From: Calditrichota bacterium
GTDB lineage: Bacteria > Zhuqueibacterota > Zhuqueibacteria > Residuimicrobiales > Krinioviventaceae
DNA: 9,383 nucleotides
Assembly: GCA_003818595.1 (NCBI GenBank)
Contig: RPQV01000095.1
Location: 1 to 9,383, forward strand
Direction: 5' to 3'
Both the position numbers and the translations under genes were made by a program. Shown one piece after another: positions 5,656 to 9,383 of the stretch (its first letter is position 1; each line of letters begins with the position of its first letter). A model generated the notes under the pieces. It made no database searches. It worked only from the letters and a program-made list of their open reading frames with translations, and was not told where the DNA came from.

Positions 5656-6156
5656 ATGAAAACATTTTTGATCATTCTCACACTTTTTCATACTCTTATT
5701 TTTTGCCAAACTGAGCCCATAACCAATATGGTATTGATTCCCAAAGGTGAGTTTAATATGGGAAAAATTCATCATATCCGACCGATTGGCAGCCCGAGCA
5801 TAAAGTGGTAATCGATTCTTTTTATTTAGATAAATTTGAAGTAACCAATAAACAGTATCATGAATTCTGCAAAGCTGTAAATCATGGTTTGCCGATATTC
5901 TGGGGTTTAACAGAGTTCAGATGCGGAGAAGAGTTTCCCGATTATCCTGTAATCGGTGTTTCCTACTCGGATGCCGAAGCATATGCTCAGTGGGCAGGCA
6001 AGCGCCTGCCCACTGAAGCAGAATGGGAATATGCGGCTAGAGGCGGGTTGATCAATCACAATTATCCTCGCGGAGATCATATTGATCAGAAACGGATTAT
6101 CACCGAGCTGGGTAGATTTTGCGGTGGGATTTAGATGCGCAAAGAGCATGAAATGA
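5656..6156 (+). pseudogene. FGE/SUMF1-like gene broken by frameshift and deletion
   Basis: The start at 5656 encodes a signal-like N-terminus (Met-Lys-Thr-Phe-Leu-Ile-Ile-Leu-Thr-Leu...Cys-Gln) and Met-Val-Leu-Ile-Pro-Lys-Gly-Glu-Phe-Asn-Met-Gly, the opening of an SUMF1/FGE domain. At about 5782-5784 one base is missing: reading shifts to Asp-Trp-Gln-Pro-Glu-His-Lys-Val-Val-Ile-Asp-Ser-Phe, the next conserved block, then Lys-Phe-Glu-Val-Thr-Asn-Lys-Gln-Tyr and Lys-Arg-Leu-Pro-Thr-Glu-Ala-Glu-Trp-Glu. At about 6093-6100 the middle of the domain (Gly-Asn-Val-Trp-Glu-Trp and Leu-Arg-Gly-Gly-Ser blocks, roughly 100 codons) is absent. Another frame supplies the C-terminal Ser-Trp-Val-Asp-Phe-Ala-Val-Gly-Phe-Arg-Cys-Ala-Lys, stopping at 6156. 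Two independent lesions argue against a sequencing error alone. Confidence 0.85.
5987..6016. repeat. Perfect 13-bp inverted repeat with a 4-base loop
   Basis: TCAGTGGGCAGGC (5987-5999) and GCCTGCCCACTGA (6004-6016) pair perfectly around AAGC. It lies in the codons for Gln-Trp-Ala-Gly-Lys-Arg-Leu-Pro-Thr-Glu, the most conserved motif of SUMF1/FGE domains, inside the broken gene. GC-rich codons here stand out from the AT-rich surroundings. The equivalent motif of the intact paralogue has no such repeat. Confidence 0.8.
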
Positions 6157-6317
6157 AAAGGTTTTATTTGCAGGAAGATTTTACCCGCATTCGACGCCCG
6201 GTGCTTGCCGAAGGTTATGGTGCCGAGTTTTCTGCGGCCATTGCCTGCGAACAACGATGGTGTTGTCGCACCTGTTATCACAATCTGCTTTTAAAAACCA
6301 CGGTTTGGCAAGAATAA
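6153..6317 (+). pseudogene. Stub of an unidentified gene coupled to the FGE-like gene
   Basis: An ATG at 6153 overlaps the TGA ending the FGE-like C-terminus (ATGA), a classic coupled-gene arrangement. The 54-residue reading begins Met-Lys-Arg-Phe-Tyr-Leu-Gln-Glu-Asp-Phe-Thr-Arg and looks protein-like up to Ala-Glu-Phe-Ser-Ala-Ala-Ile-Ala-Cys, near 6248. Beyond that the frame turns Cys/Trp-rich, while the +1 frame gives Asn-Asn-Asp-Gly-Val-Val-Ala-Pro-Val-Ile, suggesting a frameshift. I do not recognise the family. It is most likely the 5' end of a lost gene. Confidence 0.45.
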
Positions 6318-6334
6318 CAAAGGGTAGAGATCAT

Positions 6335-6445
6335 ATGAAATCGAACATGGTATGCGTCATTATTTTGGTTCATCTGGATATGATGCCGGAAAATGCCGGT
6401 GCTCGTGATTACTATGCCGTTCTGCACAGTCATTCTGATAACTAA
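6335..6445 (+). pseudogene. Truncated start of a secreted protein
   Basis: From the ATG at 6335 (AAAGGG-type site at 6319-6324), 36 residues give a hydrophobic stretch (Val-Cys-Val-Ile-Ile-Leu-Val) and an Ala-Gly-Ala site, then Arg-Asp-Tyr-Tyr-Ala-Val-Leu-His-Ser-His-Ser-Asp-Asn and stop. Leu-His-Ser-His at the start of the mature part resembles the first metal-binding motif of PHP-type phosphoesterases, a weak resemblance. It ends 12 bases before the GH3 ATG. It could be a leader peptide, but a truncated gene beside other remnants is more likely. Confidence 0.3.
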
Positions 6446-6457
6446 CCGAGGTACAAC

Positions 6458-8752
6458 ATGAAAAACCAGAAAATGCTCATCATCGCCGCGATCATTTTAG
6501 CACTTGCGATAACATCAGGATATCCGCAGATCAATAGTTCGAGGAGCGCAGATAATACCGACATTGAGCATCTGATGAAAATTGAGCGGGGCGACGATCC
6601 CATGGTGGAGGCAAAGATCGATTCCATCCTCGCGCACATGACTCTGGAAGAAAAAGCGGGACAGATGCTGCACATCAACCTCATCCAAACCAACGCGGAT
6701 TCTAACCAGTATCCGGCTGATTTCCCGACACTGGATTCGCTCAAGTTGATTTCTTTTGCCGAAAAATACGGAATCGGTTTTATGATCAATGACATGGCCA
6801 TCAGTTCCGATAAATGGGTGACTATCATGAAGCAATTGCAGGATGTTTATCGTAGGCATAGCCGGCTTTATATCCCATTTATCTATGCGGTCTGCCATCA
6901 ACACGGTGCCGGTTTTCTCGATAATTCTACAATCTTTCCTCATAACATCAACATCGCGGCCACCTTTGACACCGTTCATGCTTTCAATACGGCGCACGTC
7001 ACCACACTGGAAACAGCCCATCTCGGACACAATTTTATTTATGTGCCGGTTATGGACATCGGGCGGAATCCCCGCTGGCCGCGTTTTTATGAAACATTCG
7101 GCGAATCCTTCCTATTGTGTTCCGCGATGGGCCGTGCGATGGTGAGAGGCATCCAGGAAAACAAGGAAATCGCGCCATACAAGGTTGCGGCCTGCGCCAA
7201 ACATTTTATCGGCTATTCGGATCCTCGTTCGGGATTTGACAGAACGCCGGCGGTCATTCCGGATCAGGAACTCTACGAGTTTTATGTTCCTTCATTTCAG
7301 GCGTGCATTGATGCAGGAGTCAAGATCATCGAAATCAACAGCGGCGAGGTGAACGGCATACCGGCCCACGCATCTCGAGAGTTGGTCACCGGACTATTGC
7401 GCGGCAAAATGAACTTCCGCGGGGTGGTGAACAGCGACTGGGGCGACGTCAAAATGCTGGTGACCAATCATCGCGTGGCTGAAAACGAAAAAGAAGCTTC
7501 GTTGCTTGTCCTCCAAGCCGGCATCGATTGTGTGTTGACCGCCGGTGATGATCTGTTTGCGCGCTATGTGTGTGAATTGGTGCGGGAAAAAAGAGTGACT
7601 GAAAAAAGAATCGATCTTTCGGTGCAACGGATATTACGGCTGAAATTCGATTTGGGATTATTCGACGGGAATGATCATTTTATTACCAAGCTGCAGAACA
7701 TACGAACAGCCTCCTCTGTCGCCAAAGCCCGAGATGCCGCACGGCAATCGCTCGTCCTCCTGAAAAACAGTGGCGAGCTTCTGCCACTGGATCCGACAAA
7801 ATGCAGACGAATCATCGTCGCGGGCCCGAATGCAAAAAGCATCAATTCATTGCCCGGGGCATGGACGCTGCGCTGGCAGGAATCGGGTGAAAGCTATATG
7901 CCCAAATACGTTAAATCAATCTACCAGTCGATCAGGATTGAATTCCCCAATTCCCAGGTAACAACGGTGGAAACTGCAACAGCAGAAAAATTCAAGCAGG
8001 CGGATGTAATCATCTATGTTGCCGGTGAGAAGCCTTATGCTGAGACTGAAGGATCGATTTCCGATTTGACATTACCGGCAGATCAGCTTGCGGAGATCAG
8101 CCATGCGGTTGCCTCAGACGTGCCGGTCGTTTTAATTATGAATGCGGGAAGGCCGCGGATCATAGCCGATCTCTTTGACGACGTTGAGGCTTTTATTTGG
8201 GCGGGATTGCCGGGCTATGAGGGAGGTGCTGCCATTGCTGAATTATTAAGCGGTCGTATCAATCCGTCGGGAAAATTGCCTTTTGCTTATCCTTTCGGCA
8301 TTTCTCATATCATTCCCTACAATCACAAATTCAGCGAAGCCATACAGACCACCGCTCGAAAAGACCGGTGGTGCATGGCGAATTTTGGAGAGGGTCTAAG
8401 CTATACCCGCTTCACCTATTCCAATTTGACGACGAGTGACTCGGTCGTCCACGGCAATAATCCCCTCAATGCACAGGTAACCGTGACGAACATCGGAAAA
8501 CGTGAAGGCATGGAAGCGGTTCTGTTCTTTGTCACGGACGAGGTGGCGTCGATCACCCGGCCGGTGCGCGAGCTGAAGCATTTCACCAAGATCAGCCTGC
8601 TTCCAGGAGCAAGCCGCACCTGCCGGTTCACCATTATCCCGGACAAACACTTGGCTTTTCCTGATGAGCATGGCGATTTGCTGCTGGAAGAAGGATGGTT
8701 CACCTTGTCAACGGGCAGTGAAAAGATACGTTTTCGATATAGCAAAAACTGA
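6458..8752 (+). CDS. Secreted GH3 family beta-glycosidase
   Basis: The 764-residue protein has a signal peptide (hydrophobic 7-20) and the full GH3 order: an N-terminal barrel (about 50-400), an alpha/beta sandwich (about 430-620), and a C-terminal fibronectin III-like domain (about 668-757). Visible motifs are Lys248-His249-Phe, Gly-Arg-Asn-Pro-Arg-Trp (202-207), Asn-Ser-Asp-Trp with Asp327 as nucleophile, Ala-Trp469-Thr-Leu-Arg-Trp, and Val-Ala-Gly-Glu524 at the usual place of the acid/base. It matches barley exoglucanase-type enzymes, which release glucose from beta-glucans or oligomers. At 140-150 the Asp before His-Gly, which binds the sugar, is Cys146. GAGG lies 6 bases before the ATG. 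It probably acts in the periplasm; the substrate is unproven. Confidence 0.93.
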   Translation: MKNQKMLIIAAIILALAITSGYPQINSSRSADNTDIEHLMKIERGDDPMVEAKIDSILAHMTLEEKAGQMLHINLIQTNADSNQYPADFPTLDSLKLISFAEKYGIGFMINDMAISSDKWVTIMKQLQDVYRRHSRLYIPFIYAVCHQHGAGFLDNSTIFPHNINIAATFDTVHAFNTAHVTTLETAHLGHNFIYVPVMDIGRNPRWPRFYETFGESFLLCSAMGRAMVRGIQENKEIAPYKVAACAKHFIGYSDPRSGFDRTPAVIPDQELYEFYVPSFQACIDAGVKIIEINSGEVNGIPAHASRELVTGLLRGKMNFRGVVNSDWGDVKMLVTNHRVAENEKEASLLVLQAGIDCVLTAGDDLFARYVCELVREKRVTEKRIDLSVQRILRLKFDLGLFDGNDHFITKLQNIRTASSVAKARDAARQSLVLLKNSGELLPLDPTKCRRIIVAGPNAKSINSLPGAWTLRWQESGESYMPKYVKSIYQSIRIEFPNSQVTTVETATAEKFKQADVIIYVAGEKPYAETEGSISDLTLPADQLAEISHAVASDVPVVLIMNAGRPRIIADLFDDVEAFIWAGLPGYEGGAAIAELLSGRINPSGKLPFAYPFGISHIIPYNHKFSEAIQTTARKDRWCMANFGEGLSYTRFTYSNLTTSDSVVHGNNPLNAQVTVTNIGKREGMEAVLFFVTDEVASITRPVRELKHFTKISLLPGASRTCRFTIIPDKHLAFPDEHGDLLLEEGWFTLSTGSEKIRFRYSKN

Positions 8753-8754
8753 AA

Positions 8755-8766
8755 ACAACCGGTTGT
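8755..8766. promoter_or_regulatory. LacI-type palindrome between GH3 and the regulator
   Basis: ACAACCGGTTGT is a perfect 12-base palindrome 3 bases after the GH3 stop and 160 bases before the LacI-family start. It fits the common LacI-family operator pattern with a central CG (AA-n-CG-n-TT). It lacks a loop and U-tract, so it is not a terminator. An operator for the downstream regulator is plausible, not shown. Confidence 0.35.
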
Positions 8767-8854
8767 AGCAGGGACTGTCGCCGGCTGATCTCGCACTCGT
8801 CTATCTTCCGGACCCCAACCGCACTCCCGATTGAAAAGATAAAAAGAATTTGCC

Positions 8855-8871
8855 TGATTAATTCTTAATCA
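8855..8871. promoter_or_regulatory. AT-rich inverted repeat upstream of the LacI-family gene
   Basis: TGATTAA (8855-8861) and TTAATCA (8865-8871) form a perfect 7-bp inverted repeat around TTC. ATTAATT also recurs at 8857, 8871 and 8888 in this AT-rich leader. It could be an operator or promoter-proximal element about 55 bases before the regulator start. Low complexity raises the chance of coincidence. Confidence 0.3.
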
Positions 8872-8925
8872 TTAATTTATCATTATTATTAATTGTGCTC
8901 TCATAAAATCAATTATCAGTTTCTT

Positions 8926-9383
8926 ATGAAGAAAAAAGTTTCACATGTTGAAATTGCCAAAATAGCGAATGTCTCTCCGGCCATGGTATCACAGGTATTG
9001 AACGGCAAGGGCAGAGCTTCGGAGCAAGTCCTCAATAAAATACTCACGCTGCTCGAGGAAAACGAATATCTCCCCAAATATGCCAGACGACCTTTTTATT
9101 ATATAATCGATCTGCCGCGCATCGAGGCATCGGGAAAGACACAGAATATTCTGGAACAGCTCAGCGGCCTTCAACAGGTGTTCGACGATCAGTATTTGAC
9201 GCTCCATGTTGAATTCATTCGAATCGAGCCCGCATTTGAACAGCTGAATCGGATTATTCAGCGAAAACCCAGCGGCGTCATCGTCAATACCGACGCACCT
9301 TTTCTGGATGACGCCTGCCATTTGTTCCAGACTGCGAAGATTCCGCTGGTACAAATCGGCTATGACACAGAGAATTCGAAGCA
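8926..9383 (+). CDS. LacI/GalR-family transcriptional regulator (5' part)
   Basis: The ATG at 8926 opens a frame that stays open to the window end, 152 codons. Residues about 5-50 are the LacI headpiece: Val-Glu-Ile-Ala-Lys-Ile-Ala-Asn-Val-Ser-Pro, then Met-Val-Ser-Gln-Val-Leu-Asn-Gly-Lys, then Val-Leu-Asn-Lys-Ile-Leu and Tyr-Leu-Pro-Lys. The following part is a periplasmic-binding-protein-like sensor half (Gly-Val-Ile-Val-Asn-Thr near 125, Ile-Pro-Leu-Val-Gln-Ile-Gly near 142). The linker is unusually Tyr/Phe-rich (Arg-Arg-Pro-Phe-Tyr-Tyr-Ile-Ile). There is no Shine-Dalgarno sequence, and the next in-frame ATG would cut into the helix-turn-helix. As the neighbour of GH3 it is a candidate regulator of the locus, binding a sugar. 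Confidence 0.92.
   Translation, partial: MKKKVSHVEIAKIANVSPAMVSQVLNGKGRASEQVLNKILTLLEENEYLPKYARRPFYYIIDLPRIEASGKTQNILEQLSGLQQVFDDQYLTLHVEFIRIEPAFEQLNRIIQRKPSGVIVNTDAPFLDDACHLFQTAKIPLVQIGYDTENSK

Noticed and set aside
6515..7030. 171-residue minus-strand frame
   Set aside because: Antisense to the GH3 gene, which has full domain support.
1..9383. CRISPR array, tRNA or insertion-sequence ends
   Set aside because: No regularly spaced repeats, cloverleaf or transposase reading was seen.

Overview
The window looks like a piece of chromosome from an uncultured member of the FCB superphylum (Bacteroidota relatives such as candidate division KSB1, Calditrichota or Ignavibacteria). The main clue is a secreted protein ending in a type IX secretion (T9SS) type A sorting domain with an Asn-Tyr-Pro-Asn-Pro-Phe-Asn-Pro opening. 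Lipoproteins carrying PKD and SUMF1/FGE-like domains, and weak or absent Shine-Dalgarno sequences at several genes, agree with this. The phylum is an inference from protein style, not from a marker gene.

Layout. A leftward block comes first: a GH5-type glycoside hydrolase lipoprotein (24-992), a three-helix membrane protein just upstream of it (1006-1407), and a PKD + SUMF1/FGE-like lipoprotein (1528-2643). About 680 bases without a convincing gene follow. Then comes a rightward BrnT-BrnA type II toxin-antitoxin pair (3323-3863), whose toxin appears to be expressed from a leaderless transcript. It converges on a leftward T9SS-exported protein (4092-5222), with a hairpin between them. Back-to-back promoter candidates (5389-5417 leftward, 5446-5473 rightward) separate that gene from a rightward region of decay. 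That region holds an FGE-like gene broken by a frameshift and a large internal deletion (5656-6156), a stub that overlapped its stop codon (6153-6317), and a truncated secreted-protein start (6335-6445). An intact secreted GH3 enzyme (6458-8752) and the N-terminal part of a LacI-family regulator that runs off the window (8926 onward) complete it.

How the parts fit. GH5, GH3, the T9SS-exported beta-sandwich protein, the PKD/SUMF1 lipoprotein and a LacI regulator together suggest a locus for beta-glucan or other plant or microbial polysaccharide breakdown. GH5 would cut the polymer at the cell surface, GH3 would release monosaccharide from oligomers after export, and LacI would sense a released sugar. 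This is inference from families. The toxin-antitoxin pair and the gene remnants suggest the locus has been rearranged.

I see no clear undescribed system. The most notable signals are the degenerate FGE-like gene with a perfect 13-bp inverted repeat in its most conserved motif, an intact FGE-like lipoprotein lacking the catalytic cysteines, a GH3 with a non-conservative change (Asp to Cys) at a sugar-binding position, and the apparent leaderless toxin promoter.
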